Assembly (NCBI RefSeq): GCF_020497125.1
Contig: NC_059084.1
Span: 8,459,501-8,523,500, forward strand
Length of the DNA: 64,000 nucleotides
Direction of reading: 5' to 3'
From: Mauremys mutica
Lineage: Eukaryota; Chordata; Testudines; Geoemydidae
The notes under the pieces were generated by a model that did not search any database, was not told where the DNA came from, and was given only the letters and a program-made list of their open reading frames with translations. The position numbers and the translations under genes were made by a program. Of this stretch, positions 49,321 to 62,005 are shown one piece after another (within the stretch, counting starts at the first letter, position 1; each line of letters begins with the position of its first letter).

Positions 49321-49682
49321 TGCTGCTTTCATTTCAGGCAATTGCCAAAGTCCTAGGCACTGAAATGGGAGTAGGATTAGGGCACAGTTATTTGAAGATG
49401 AAAAGCTACATGCATTCTGGGTGAAAGTAGAAAATAAACCTTGGGCTTCATTGTTGCATTTTGGCTCATTTTGGCTTTAAAGTCTTTGCAGGACCAAGCC
49501 CAGTTTCCATCATATCCATTGACTTCTGTTTGATTACTTGCCTGAGTAATGGGAGCAGAATTTTGGCCCATGGCGAGAACTGAAAATGTGTTGGTAAATT
49601 TTACTCCAAGCATTTTGTATCAGCGGCATTAGATGACTGAACAAGCCTTGAGAAGTGATAGAGAAAGCCTAAAAGAACATAC

Positions 49683-49847
49683 CTCATTAATAAAGTCACC
49701 AATGTCCCCAGGATGGGGGATTACTGGTCTTATAGGATACTGGGGTTCAGCACCAATGGGTCTCTCATCCACTCGTCTGACTCCAGGTGCCTTGTTCAGT
49801 ACATGATCCATAGTCTCCGGCTGTTGAAGTTGGCTTAAATCATAATC
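49683..49847 (-). CDS. CDH4: CDH4 coding exon: middle of cytoplasmic tail
   Basis: The exon encodes 55 residues in phase 0 at both ends. It opens with [11 protein letters not shown], passes through [16 protein letters not shown] and ends [11 protein letters not shown]. In classical cadherins this stretch links the p120-binding core to the C-terminal catenin-binding domain and contributes to the beta-catenin interface. The acceptor is TTGTTACAG and the donor is GAG followed by GTATGT. The [22 protein letters not shown] portion separates CDH4 from CDH2, whose equivalent region differs, as I remember it. The 1619-bp intron to the last exon contains a MIR-like SINE remnant. Confidence 0.96.
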
Positions 49848-51648
49848 CTGTAACAAATGGAGATGCACAGAGTGAAACCTAGAGCTTTGTGTTGAGATTT
49901 TCAAGAAGGGCTACACTACACTGGCAAATAAATAACTTGATGGCCCCAATCCTGTTTCAACTGAAGTCAATAGCAAAATTTCACCACCATCTATATGGCA
50001 TCTCCAGTTGTGTTAATCTAATCTATAAACAGCTCATGAAACTGACCCATGTGTGCTCCATGAGACTAACCCCATTTACAACAAATTTTACACCTAAGTT
50101 AAATCAAATACATTTGAAACACTGTGCGTATTTAACTTCAATACCCTATATCTTTGTGATAACAACTTGGATTTATTGCACATGTGTGGCTGTGGCTATA
50201 TGTGCAACATTTTGATCAAATATGTAATTTACTATAAGAAAATCAATATTGGTAGCTATATTATTGCAATAATGTTTCTGTATTTTAAAAGATTAAAAAC
50301 AAGCTAGAATAGCATGTATGGATATAGATCTTTTGTAATGAATAGGTTCTTTTCCTATAGATCTATTACTGTAAAAATGAGTCTAAGATTTTACCACGTA
50401 CCAAGAACTAGGTAATATTTCAAATTCATAACTGTAATGGTGTTTTGCTGCACTTCCTTTGCTGCTATTTTTAAAGAATTCTTCCTAAAACCACATTACA
50501 GTTGCTTGAAACCAGATTTTTCAGCTGGTTTGAATATTTATTACTTTGTTCTGTTGGTTAACCTGTTCCCACCACAGAGGACTGCCCTTGGATGTGGGAT
50601 GCTTAAATCAACAGGAGCAGTATTTATAAATAATTTCTTCACGATATTAAAAACAAGAAAGAAGAAAGCGAGAAATGCTAATTATGAGGATTTTTGTGCT
50701 GAATAAGAGCTTGATTGTGAGAAGCTTCTTTCCCATGGATGTCAGAGGGGCTTCTGTAAATGTAGGGAGAGCAGACTATTGGAGTTGACTCTGGATTCTG
50801 TTAAATGGCTCTGATTGAGTTCATAAGTCCAGTGTTTTGACGTTAGTGCAGCACTGATGCCAACACTGTTTTATTGTTTCCTTGTATTCCCCTGTCTATC
50901 TGTACCTATGTATTGTCTCTTATACTTAGATTGGAAATTCTTTGGGGCAAGGATTGTCTTTTTATTCTGTGTTTTTACAGTACCTACCACAATGTGGTCC
51001 TGGTCCGTGACTGGGGATCTTAAGCACTACCATAATAGAAACCATAAAAATTCCCTTTATGATAAAAGTGATGCCAGAATAGTGATATACCTAAAGGAAA
51101 ATGAGATTCTAGGGCAGTTCTGTTTGCCCTTTGTATTACAGTTCCTGGTCATACTCACTTCTGGAATAAATGAGCTCAGTTCCATTGACTCTGTTAGAGT
51201 TGAATACATTCACACCAACAGTTAATCTGTATGTATGAAGTTATGCAGCCCACAACAAACAAATGCTGATAAATCATTTATACCACCTCACAGCTTTATG
51301 TATTCTCTATGAACAACAGATTTTAGAGAAGATCTATTTTAGAAATGGTTTAGAGAGTTTTTAATGGGACTATTTCTTGTATATCTCCACCTGAAAAGCC
51401 AGGGACCTTAGTTGTGAGTGCAACTGTCCAGGGGTCGGAGAGAAGAAAATTAATACATTTCTAAAAGTCCCTAAAATAATCTGAGATAGGCAGGAACAAA
51501 TGCATAAGCAATTTACAGCTGTACATTAGATCCATGATCTATGTACCATGATCATATTATACACACACAAATTGAAAATTCCACATACAGTATATATCAA
51601 TATTTTCTTTTTATCTGTAACTCTCCCCCTTCTACACAATACAACATG
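49848..51648. other. CDH4 intron, AT-rich, with a LINE tail relic
   Basis: Bases 50930-51030 carry a LINE-2/CR1-like tail (TTGGGGCAAGGATTGTC, ACAATGTGGTCCTGGTCCGT). The rest shows no recognisable feature. Confidence 0.5.
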
Positions 51649-51650
51649 AC

Positions 51651-52190
51651 AGAAAAGGTGGAGGAGTTTCACTGTATGTAAGGGAGCAGTATGATTGCTC
51701 AGAGCTCCAGTATGAAACTGGAGAAAAGCCTGTTGAGTGTCTTTGGGTTAAGTTTAGAGGCGAGAGCAACAAGTGTGATGTCGTGGTGGGCGTCTGCTAT
51801 AGACCACCAGACCAGGAGGATGAGGTAGATGTGGCTTTCTTAGGGCAACTAACAGAAGTTTCCAGATTACAGGCCCTGGTTCTCATGGGAGACTTCAATC
51901 ACCCGGACATCTGCTGGGATAGCAAGACAGCAGTGCACAGACAACCTAGGAAGTTTTTGGAGAGTGTTGGGGACAACTTCCTGGTGCAAGTGCTGAAGGA
52001 ACCAACTAGGGGCCATGCTCCTCTTGACCTGCTGTTCACAAACAGGGAAGAATTGGAAGGGGAAGTGGAAGTGGCTGGCAACCTAGGCAGCAGTGACCAT
52101 GAGATGGTTGAGTTCAGGATCCTGACAAAAGGAAGAAAGGAGATCAGCAGAAATACGTACTCTGCTGGACTTCAGAAAAGCAGACTTTGA
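51651..52190 (+). pseudogene. CR1 ORF2 endonuclease domain, partial
   Basis: The frame reads RKGGGVSLYVREQYDC, then VVVGVCYRPPDQEDEVD, LMGDFNHPDICWDS and SSDHEMVEF. These are the YRPP, GDFN and SDH motifs of the apurinic-type endonuclease that nicks target DNA for CR1 insertion. The N-terminal part is absent. A frameshift near 52160 separates it from LLDFRKADFDSL in another frame. Confidence 0.92.
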
Positions 52191-52194
52191 CTCC

Positions 52195-53290
52195 CTCAGG
52201 GAACTGATGGGCAGGATCTCCTGGGAGGCTAATATGAGGGGGAAAGGAGTCCAGAAAAGCTGGCTATATTTTAAAGAAGCCTTATTGAGGGTGCAGGAAC
52301 AAACCATCCCAATGTGCAGAAAGAATAGCAAATATGGCAGGTGACCAGCTTGGCTTAACAGAGAAATCTTCAGTGAGCTTAAACATAAAAAGGAAGCTTA
52401 CAAGAAGTGGAAACTTGGACAGATGACTAGGGAGGAGTATAAGAATATTGCTCGAGCATGCAGGGGTGTAATCGGGAAGGCCAAAGCACAATTGGAGTTG
52501 CAGCTAGCAAGGGATGTGAAGGGTAAGAAGAAGGGTTTCTACAGGTATGTTAGCAACAAAAAGAAGGTCGGGGGAAGAGTGGGAATTTACAGATTGGGGG
52601 AGGCAATCTAGTGACAGATGATGTGGAAAAAGTTGAAGTACTCAATTATTTTTTTTGCCTCGGTCTTCACAGACAAGGTCAGCTCTCAGACTACTGCACT
52701 GGGCAGCACAGTATGGGGAGGAGGTGAACAGCCCTCAGTGAGGGACCTCAGAAAGGAACAGGTTAAGGACTATTTAGAAAAGCTGGACATACACAAGTCC
52801 ATGGAGCCAGATGCAAGACATCCGAGGGTGCTGAGGGAGTTGGCTGATGTGATTGCAGAGCCATTGGCCGTTATCTTTGAAAACTCCTGGTGATCGGGGG
52901 AGGTCACAGATGATTGGAAAAAGACAAATATCTTTAAAAAAGGGAAGAAGGAGAATATGGGGGGAGGTCACAGATGATTGGAAAAAGGCAAATATCTTTA
53001 AAAAAGGGAAGAAGGAGAATATGGGGAACTACAGGCCAGTCAGTCTCACCTCAGTCCCTGGAAAAATCATGAAGCACATCCTCAAGGAATCCATTTTGAA
53101 GCACTTGGAGAGGAAGGTGATCAGGAACAGTCAACATGGATTCACCAAGGGCAAGTCATACCTGACCAACCTGATTGCTTTCTATGATGAGGTAACTGGC
53201 TCTGTGGATATGGGGAAAGCGGTGGATGTGATATATCTTGACTTTAGCAAAGCTTTTGATACAGTCTCCCACAGTATTCTGCCAGTAAGT
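52195..53290 (+). pseudogene. CR1 ORF2 linker and N-terminal reverse transcriptase, broken
   Basis: Across several frames the text includes [68 protein letters not shown] and [15 protein letters not shown], the last being reverse-transcriptase motif A. Stops occur after KYGR and after ENSW. A 64-bp direct repeat interrupts the stretch before NYRPVS. Confidence 0.92.
52897..53024 (+). repeat. 64-bp tandem duplication inside the CR1 copy
   Basis: GGGGAGGTCACAGATGATTG to GGAGAATATGG occurs twice in a row, differing at one base (AAAGACA versus AAAGGCA). It repeats the codons around [15 protein letters not shown]. Confidence 0.93.
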
Positions 53291-53299
53291 TAAAGATGT

Positions 53300-54117
53300 A
53301 TGGATTGGATGAATGGAGTATAAGGTGGATAGAAAGCTGGCTAGATCATTGGGCTCAACAGGTACTGATCAATGGCTCGATGTCTAGTTGGCAGCTGGTA
53401 TCAAGCAGAGTGCCCCAGGGGTCGGTCCTGAGGTTCAACAAGGACAAGTGCACTTAGGACGGAAGAATCCCATGCACTGCTATAGGCTGGGGACTAACTG
53501 GCCAAGCGGCAGTTCTGCAGAAAAGGACTTCGGGATTACAGTGGACGAGAAGCTGGATATGAGTCAGCAGTGTGCCCTTGTAGCTAAGAAGGCTAATGGC
53601 ATATTGGGCTGCATTAGCAGGTGCTCTGCCAGCAGATCAAGAGAAGTGATTATTCCTCTCTATTCAGCACTGGTGAAGCCACACATGGAGTATTGCGTCC
53701 AGTTTTGGGCCCCTCACTACAGAAAGGATGTGGAGAAATTGGAGAGAGTCCAGCGGAGAGCAATGAAAATGATTAGTGGGCTGGAGCACATGACTTATGA
53801 GGAGAGGCTGAGGGAACTGGGCTTATTTAGTCTGCAGAAGAGAAGAGTGAAGGGGGATTTGATAGCAGCCTTCAACTACCTGAAGGGGGGTCCCAAAGAG
53901 GATGGAGCTCAGCTGTTCTCAGTGGTTGCAGATGACTGAACAAGGAGTAATGGTCTCAAGTTGCAGTGGGGGAGGTCTAGGTTGGATATTAGGAAAAAAC
54001 TATTTCACTAAGAGAGTGGTGAAGCACTGGAATGGGTTACCTAGGGAGGTGGTGGAATCTCCATCCGTAGAGGTTTTTAAGGCCCAGCTTGACAAAGCCC
54101 TGGCTGGGATGATTTAG
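53300..54117 (+). pseudogene. CR1 ORF2 C-terminal part with catalytic motif deleted
   Basis: After the AINGS-like segment the frame passes from GSVL near 53430 directly to FNKDKC, skipping the FADD catalytic motif and about 60 residues found between them in intact CR1. The rest ([75 protein letters not shown]) follows the normal CR1 C-terminal order with frame changes. Confidence 0.9.
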
Positions 54118-54204
54118 TTGGGGTTGGTCCTGCTTTGAGCAGGGGGTTGGACTAGATGACCTCCTGAGGTCTCCTCCAACCCTAATCTTCTATGATTCTA
54201 TGAA

Positions 54205-55195
<991 letters not shown>

Positions 55196-55370
55196 CTAAC
55201 CTTTCCCCTGCCCCGCTTCCATAACAGATGGGATGTGGCTGCCAATGAAGAGCCACATCCTGATTTATACACCCAGAAGCAGCAGAGGTATGTACCATCT
55301 CTGTGTGATTAGTTCCATTTTGCTAAGGCAACATTTATTTAGCAGTGTTAGCGGTTAATGCTGTTGTAAA

Positions 55371-55530
55371 TAGAGCTGGGGGAACAAGCGACTTTTTGGT
55401 TTGCTGGCCATTCCAAAAAACTCAATGAAAAAAAAATCATTATGGGTGGAACTGAAACTCAAACTTTTCAGCATAATTTGTCAGTCAAAAATATCAGAAA
55501 AATTATATTCCTGGTTGAATGAAACTTTTC
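55371..55530. repeat. MITE-like repeat relic
   Basis: It begins AATAGAGCTGGGGGAACAAG and contains TTTCAG/GAAACT words like the element at 31215-31318. Ends are not sharp. Confidence 0.4.
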
Positions 55531-55574
55531 ATTTCAGGTATTTTAAATAAAACCAAAGCAATTGAAGGGCTAGA

Positions 55575-55850
55575 TTCAATACTCAATAGCCCAGTGGCTA
55601 GGGCTTTCTCCTGAGATGTGGGACAGTCAGCTTCAGATGCCCACTCTAGAACAAGGGCTGGAACTCCATTCCCAGGTGAGTGCCCCAAACAGGCTATAGG
55701 ACGGACATCTTCCATGCTGTCCTGTTGAAGCTGTTCCACTTTGTATAAGTAATTAAATATCCAGAGGAGCAGGGACTGGACCCCCTGGTCTCCCCACACC
55801 ATAAGTGCCCTCACCGCTGTGTGATAGTGTCATTCCTATTCTCTTTCTCT
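55575..55850. repeat. tRNA-type SINE-like repeat in inverted arrangement
   Basis: AATAGCCCAGTGGCTAGGGC and, facing it, GGTGAGTGCCCCAAACAGGC, then a second GGGACTGGACCC block, match wording seen in reptile SINE relics. It is diverged. Confidence 0.5.
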
Positions 55851-57127
55851 GGCACTATGACCACTGAAGTATTTTATACAAAATGGAACCGCTTCAGGAA
55901 GCCACCAAAATCCACACACCAAATGTCACCCAGCTCTTGTTGTGAATACCTCCAATGATAGAATCCTCTGCATGTTTCAAGGTGTACATTTTAACCAAAC
56001 AAGCCTAGAATAAATTGCAAATACTGTAACTTTTAACATGGATTACAAATCCCAATATGATTGGGGAAGAAGACTTACATTCTACTAGTAAGCTTCATGC
56101 AATTCTAACCTGTTATTGCATGTTCAGAATATAAAAGGGATAGATCAATGGAGTGTGTGGGGCGTAGAGTCCTCCGAAAGCTCCTTGCTACCCATATTCC
56201 TTTCAGCATGTTGATGGAGGCCAAGGTTGAAAGGAGCCACATGCACAATCCAAAAGGAAATGAACAGAAAATGGGAGAACAGTAGCTTTCTCCAAGTGTT
56301 TATTCTAAAACACAAGTGACTGCAAGAGCTGGAGGAAGAAGGAACGGGGAAGAGGCATCAAGATGTTAAGAAGCAACCAAGCCACAGTTTAATGCCGAGC
56401 ACTTTCCCATGGGTGGGTGATTTTCAGTGGCAGAACAATAATGCCCTTTGAGTTTATAAGACAACACTGCTGTGATCTTTTGTCCCCCTTCATGATCTGC
56501 AATTTACTCAGAAGGGATGTAATGGGGTGGATAACATTAGTCCATATAATTCAATTTGGACTCATTCTCATTCTTTTTTTGGGGGGTGGGTGGGAGGGGC
56601 TTTCTATATTTCCAAAATCACATTAACTAAAGCATTCAGATATGCTTTCTGGTGCCTGCTTGGAGAACGGATCTAAGGATCTTGCAAATCCTTTCAGGGA
56701 GTGGTGCTGGGTTTTGCAGCACAAGAAAGTGCAAGACCAATTCTGGTAACACAGAACTAAGTTCTTGAGGCATCAGTTTTTAATACGCCAGGCTGTAGTT
56801 AATCTCCCTGGTTCAGATGCTACAGTGACATAGGTAGGTAAATCATTCTTAAATCACAGGAAGATGTTTGCCACTTAAACAGCGTTACACAAACACGATG
56901 CCATAAGCCCCATCTCCCAGGGGCTGTACTTTCCAAAAAGGCTAACAGAGTGAGACACGTTAGCAGCACTAAGGACTCTCACAGGTCTCCACTAACACTA
57001 GGTAATGCAACCTCTCTTGTTGTTAGCTTTAAAAAAACTTCACCGTTATTCTAGTTTTTACTCAAATAATTGATATACAGCTGAGAAAAGAACAATCAGA
57101 TTACGGCTCTGTCACATTATCTTCACT
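55851..57127. other. CDH4 intron, no recognised feature
   Basis: Repeat-poor intronic DNA with a G-rich run near 56579-56600. No gene is visible. Confidence 0.5.
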
Positions 57128-58198
57128 AGGAGAAAATGTGTTCTTAACTGGTGCTAGCTAACGTGCTAACTACTATGTGGTACAATTCTAGTGACGATAA
57201 GGCAGCTTGTAGTTTTAACACGAGTTAGCAGACTCAGATACACCCTAGGGTCCCTATTGTCCAGATGTGGGCAAACTACGGCCCGCGGGACCCTCCTGCC
57301 TGGCCCCTGAGCTCCTGCCCCTGGAGGCTGGCCCCTGGCCCCTCCCTGCTGTTCCCCCTCCCATGCAGCCTCAGCTCGCCCCGCCACCAGTGCAGTGCTC
57401 TGTGCGGTGGGGCTGTGAGCTCCTGGGGCGGTGCAGCTGCAGAGCCTGGCCTGACCCGGTGCTCTGTGCTGCGTGGTGGCATGGCTGGATCCAGCCGGGC
57501 GGCCTGGCTGCCTGTCCTGGTGCGCTGGGCGACGCGGCTGTAGTGCTGCCAGCCACCGGTGCTCCCGGCTGCGAGTTAAGGGGGCAGGGAGTGGGGGAGT
57601 TGGATAGAGGGCAGGGGAGTTTGGGATGGTGGTCAGAGGGCAGGGGTGTGGGTAGGGGTCGGGGCAGTCAGAGAGCAGGGAATGGGGGTTGAATGGGGGC
57701 AGGGGTCCCAGCTGGGGCAGTCAGGAAGGAGAGATGGGGTTGGATGGGGCGGTGGGGGGCAGTCAGGGGAAGGGGTTCTGGGGGCAGTCAGGGGACAGCG
57801 AAAAGGGCAGGGCCCCTGGGGGGGCAGTCAGGAACGGGGGGGGGGGTTGCATGGGGCAGTGGGGGGTCTGGGGGCTGTCAGGGAACAGGGGGTTGGATGG
57901 GGCAGTAGTCCCAGGGGGTGGGCATCAGGGGCAAGAAGTGTGGAGGGTGTCAGATAGGGGGCAGGGCTGGGCCACGCCTGACTGGGGAGGCACAGCCTCC
58001 CCTAACCGGCCCTCCATACAATTTTGGAAACCGGATGCGGCAGGCCAAAAAGTTTGCCCGCCCCTGCTATAGTCTTTGCCTCACCCTGCTAACTCATATT
58101 AAAACCACAGATCACCTTGTCATCACTAAAATTTTACCTCATGTTAGTTCCTACATAATAGCTAACTCGCCTTAAGAACACAGCTTTTTCTCAAGTGA
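57128..58198. repeat. palindromic element split by a hAT MITE
   Basis: The left arm (about 57130-57245: GTGTTCTTAACTGGTGCTAG, AGTTTTAACACGAGTTAGCAG) is mirrored by the right arm (about 58085-58198: TGCTAACTCATATTAAAAC, TTAAGAACACAG). Arm length is about 110 bases with scattered mismatches. The hAT MITE 57262-58066 sits near the centre of symmetry. Confidence 0.8.
57262..58066. mobile_element. hAT-type MITE with expanded GGGGCAGTCAG minisatellite
   Basis: The element begins CAGATGTGGGCAAACTACGG and ends AGTTTGCCCGCCCCTG. The flanking 8-mers CTATTGTC (57254-57261) and CTATAGTC (58067-58074) match at 7 of 8. The interior from about 57580 to 57960 is a degenerate tandem array of GGGGGCAGTCAGGGG-like units, which makes the long glycine-rich frames seen here non-genic. 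Confidence 0.9.
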
Positions 58199-59217
58199 AG
58201 AGACATCTGCAGGGAGAATGCAGGGTTTTCACATTCTATTTGGAGGCTCTAGCTCTCCCCGGGTATTTAGCTGAGCAATGGGAATGAACATTTCATATTT
58301 TGCTCAGTCTCGCTGTGGTTTTTAAAACATTTTTTCTCCTGGTCTCCTCATGGTGCCTCAGCATCACTTCACTGAGCACAAGAGGGAAAATGAGACACAC
58401 TTGGGCTGTGTGGACTCCAAGGGACTTGCAATCAAGGCGAGCTATCCGACGTCCTTTCATCCAAAGTGGTTAGGAAGCTCTGAGTTCTTCCTCTTTCTTT
58501 TCTTCTGAGCGCTACAGTATTTATACCCAACAAGAATTCACTGAAGTGAAGAGAAGAGGACTGGACAACTAATTACTGCCATTGTGTGCCAACTGCCTGC
58601 CATCCCTGTCTGCTAGTTAACAGAACTACTTTCAGGTAGTTCTGTGTTTCTTTACAGCGTATCCCAGATCTGTTCTGGAGTAAAATAAAAATTGGAAAAA
58701 AATGTAACTCTTATCTCTCATGTAAAACCTCTTGACTATTTAGCAGATGACTGAAGTCCTTTACTTGTCCTTTTTTTTCAAGTCTCTCACAACAAGCTTC
58801 CTGCCTGGCACACAAAGACAATATTATAATGGTTAGCAGGGTCTTTTTTTTTAATGCTACTTTTCCATCGTGTTTTGGAAAAACGGTGCCATTAATGCCT
58901 TTACAGCTACCTTGAAAAAAAGACCTTCAAAGTGTCAATAGCAGATGTTGTGCGTTCTCTCTCTCCGTCCTTTTATTCACCTGACAGAATGGGAAGCCGT
59001 ATTACTGCTGTTAGATCCATTTTAACTCTGCATGTAGTTTTTCTTGAAATCTATTGTCTTCACCCTTCACAATTTTTTACTGCATAGTTCTTTCCTCAAG
59101 TGTGTTATCCTGGCAGCTAATACGTCAGGTATGAAGGGAAAAAAACATTGCACCAAGGTAAAAGAAAGAAACTTTCTACTGCTTGCAACCACAGCTAGTG
59201 TATCCTATTCAGCTAGT

Positions 59218-60142
59218 CAGTGGCAGATTTAGGGTTAGTCGTGTCCTGTGCGCAGATTCTCTGTCAGCCCTGCCCCCCACTCGGGACCCACCCAAGAAAA
59301 AGAACATTCTCTCTTATTTCCCCCCCGACCCTGTTTTTCATTCTTTTTTTAATTCATCCTCCTCCTATATTATAAGTAGTGGGAAGTAAATGAAAATAAA
59401 GTGAGGTACCTTGACTGGGGCAGGGGGTTGGGATGCAGGAGGAGGTGTGGAGGGCAGGCTCCGGGAGGGAGTTTGGGTGCTGGGTGCAGGCTCTGGGCTG
59501 GAGCAGGGGGTTGGGGCGTGGGAGGTGAGGGGTGCGAGCTCTGGGAGGAAGTTTGGGTGCAGGATCTGGGCTGGGGCAGGGGGTTTGGGGTATGGGAGGG
59601 GGGCAGGGGGTGGCGCTTACCTCGGGCGGCCTGACTCCCAAAGCGACAGGCACACACACTCCTCTGGCAGTGGCTCCTAGGCGGGGTGGGCCAGGGCAGT
59701 CTCCACATGCTGTTGCCCGCAGGCGCCGCCCCCTGCAGCCAATAGGAGCTGCAGAGTTGGCGCTCAGGAAGAGGGCAGCGTGTGGAGACACCCCCCCAAG
59801 GGCCGCAGGGACATGCTGGCTGCTTCTGGGCGTGACATGGCATGGATGGAGGGAGGCAGAGTGAGCAGGGAGCCACCTTAGCCCTGCTGCTGGCACGTCT
59901 CTGTGTGCCCCTCGCGGGGAGGGGAGCAGCGGGTCTCCATGCACTGCCTGAGCTCTAGCTGCTTCCAGGAGCGGTGTGGGGCCACCGGTCGTGGCATGCA
60001 GGCAGCCTCCCTGAGCTCTGCTGCGCCGCTGGCCAGGACTCAGAGGCAGGTTGTCAGATATCTGGCCTGCATTTTGGGGGCCCCCCTGTCGTTGGGTGCC
60101 CCATGCCACCGCACGGTTTGTTTCATGGTAAATCCGCTCCTG
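59218..60142. mobile_element. long hAT-type MITE with G-rich core
   Basis: The ends are CAGTGGCAGATTTAGGG and GGTAAATCCGCTCCTG, with CAGCTAGT at 59210-59217 and 60143-60150, a perfect 8-bp target duplication. The core has GGGCTGGGGCAGGGGGTT-type repeats. Open frames as long as 251 residues on the minus strand lie within it; they are proline/serine-rich translations of the repeats and have no family match. Confidence 0.9.
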
Positions 60143-60179
60143 CAGCTAGTGTATCCTATTCCTTGGTCTGACTTATAAA

Positions 60180-61790
60180 GCATGACCTGCCTGATTCCAG
60201 AATGGAATTACGGAGCAAAAAACCCACATGTGCCTTTTTCCACACCATCGTTCAGAGGTCACAGCATAAAATATATCTTTCAAAATAAAGAGGTGAGACA
60301 GTAGGACAATGTAACTGAAAAGCTCTTCTCATCGCAAATTACATTTTTCATCACTGATAGAGGCCTTTGCAGCTCTTGAACATTAAAAAAGTCAATTAGA
60401 ATGACAATGAATGTAAAAATAAGCTTTTGTAATAAAAACCATAATTTAAAATGGGCTAATGTATCTGACAATGAAAAAGGAATATCTTAAATCAAGTGTC
60501 TGTCAGCTGAAGTTAATTTTAGTCAATAGAATTTTCAAGTGTTTAAATCACACTTTCTAGTTTGATTTATACGGGAGGCAGCAAAAGGAAAGTCCTGTGG
60601 TCTATTGCGTCTGTTACTTCTGGTTAAAAGTTTTACTATGCCCTCAGTCTTTTTTATGAAATCAACATTAAAGGCCAACATTTCAGCTGATGGGGCTTAA
60701 ATCGGGCCTGCATACACACACACATCACGCACCTACAAAAAGCACACCTGCTTATTACAAAGGACAACCATGCTGCACACAGTGGCACTGTGCATGGACA
60801 CACCACTGCCTGTCGCTATGTGCAAATGCAGGGGTAGCTCCCAGTACTTGCAGCTTATGTTTATGTTGGAAGAGGTGGCCATAAAAAAGCATTCATAATT
60901 TAGATGTAGGGACCAGATAAACCTTTGTACCCTGTGTAAATAATAAGGGACAGATTTTCAGAGATGAGTGTGACAAATCTGCATCACATTTTATTCTACA
61001 AATACCGCATTTTCATGAGACTGTTTTCCATGCACACGTGGACCGTTAGGTGCATAGCTGGGTATGTGCAGATGCAAATACCCTGCTTTAATGCTCCACC
61101 TTTGCATTTGCATGTATAAATTATATATACAACTGTATGCTCCCATCATTGAAACTCAAGCCCTAGAGGGTTGAGTGTATGGCCAATGGAATCCTACTCT
61201 CCTAATGTACCGTAGCATATATATATTAGGCAACATTCATGGCATAAGTTGCTCTGTCTGCTCTCCATTTAAACACATTGGGGGTAAATATTAAGTGTGA
61301 TTTAGCACCAGAACTCCCATTAACTTTAATGGGAGTCCCACAGTTTCATCCTGTGTTTCCTGATGAATATTTACCTCATTGTACATTTCAGTGCTTCTTT
61401 TTATCTGTCCCTACTGTGCCAACTCCTGCTTGAAGTTATAATGATATTTTTATTTTTAAATGTGTATACATTTAGTTAATGTTAGTGCTCATGAAAGCCC
61501 AGGAATGATGGCACTGCTAGAAACAGGGCATCTTCCCCTTAAACCACTGTGATACAGCCTCTCTCAACTCTTTCAGCAGGCTTGTGAATAGCAAATGTTT
61601 CTTGCTGACAATATGACAACGGTGTTCAGATACTAGAGTGATAAGGGCTGTACGAGACCCTGAATTAGAATAGAACACAACGACAGAACTCCATTTTTAC
61701 CATTCCTAGACCCAGCCACAAAACCTGTAACTCTGCAAATGAATGAAGGTGGTTAGCTTGCATGAGGAGTAAATGATAGTAGATAAAAAT
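60180..61790. other. CDH4 intron, no recognised gene
   Basis: AT-rich intronic DNA. A repeat-like segment with GCATTTGCATGTATAAAT is near 61103-61120. Confidence 0.45.
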
Positions 61791-61794
61791 CAAG

Positions 61795-62005
61795 ATTTTT
61801 GGAGGCATTTAGGTGTTGCTTCACTCAGCCTGAGTTAGGTGCCTAAGTCTCATTTTCAAAAGTGACTTAGGCACTTAGGAGCCTCTCACTGAAAGACAGT
61901 GGGATTTAAGCTTTTGAAAATGAGATTTAGCCTCCTAAATTAGTTAGGTGTTGCAATACTGAATGGCACAACACCTAAATACCTGTAAAATTCTGGGCCA
62001 AGTAG
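61795..62005. repeat. reptile foldback repeat (CCTAAGT family)
   Basis: GAGTTAGGTGCCTAAGTCTC, AAAAGTGACTTAGGCACTTA and AGTTAGGTGTTGCAATACTG are arranged partly as inverted repeats. Same family as 16131-16345. Confidence 0.65.

Larger units (their letters stand above)
51649..54204 (+). mobile_element. CR1 LINE, 5'-truncated and inactive, antisense in a CDH4 intron
   Basis: The sequence encodes CR1 ORF2 pieces on the plus strand and ends with the CR1 3' tail (CCCTAATCTTC, then TATGATTCTATGA). It starts inside the endonuclease domain, so it is 5' truncated like most CR1 copies. Frameshifts, stops, a 64-bp tandem duplication (52897-53024) and a loss within the reverse transcriptase make it inactive. 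It is inserted opposite to CDH4 transcription. Confidence 0.95.

Noticed and set aside
57267..58175. Glycine-rich open frames
   Set aside because: They are translations of a GGGGCAGTCAG minisatellite within a MITE.
59354..60109. 251-residue minus-strand open frame
   Set aside because: It lies wholly inside a hAT MITE with identified ends and target duplication, is proline/serine-rich repeat translation, and overlaps other long frames on both strands.
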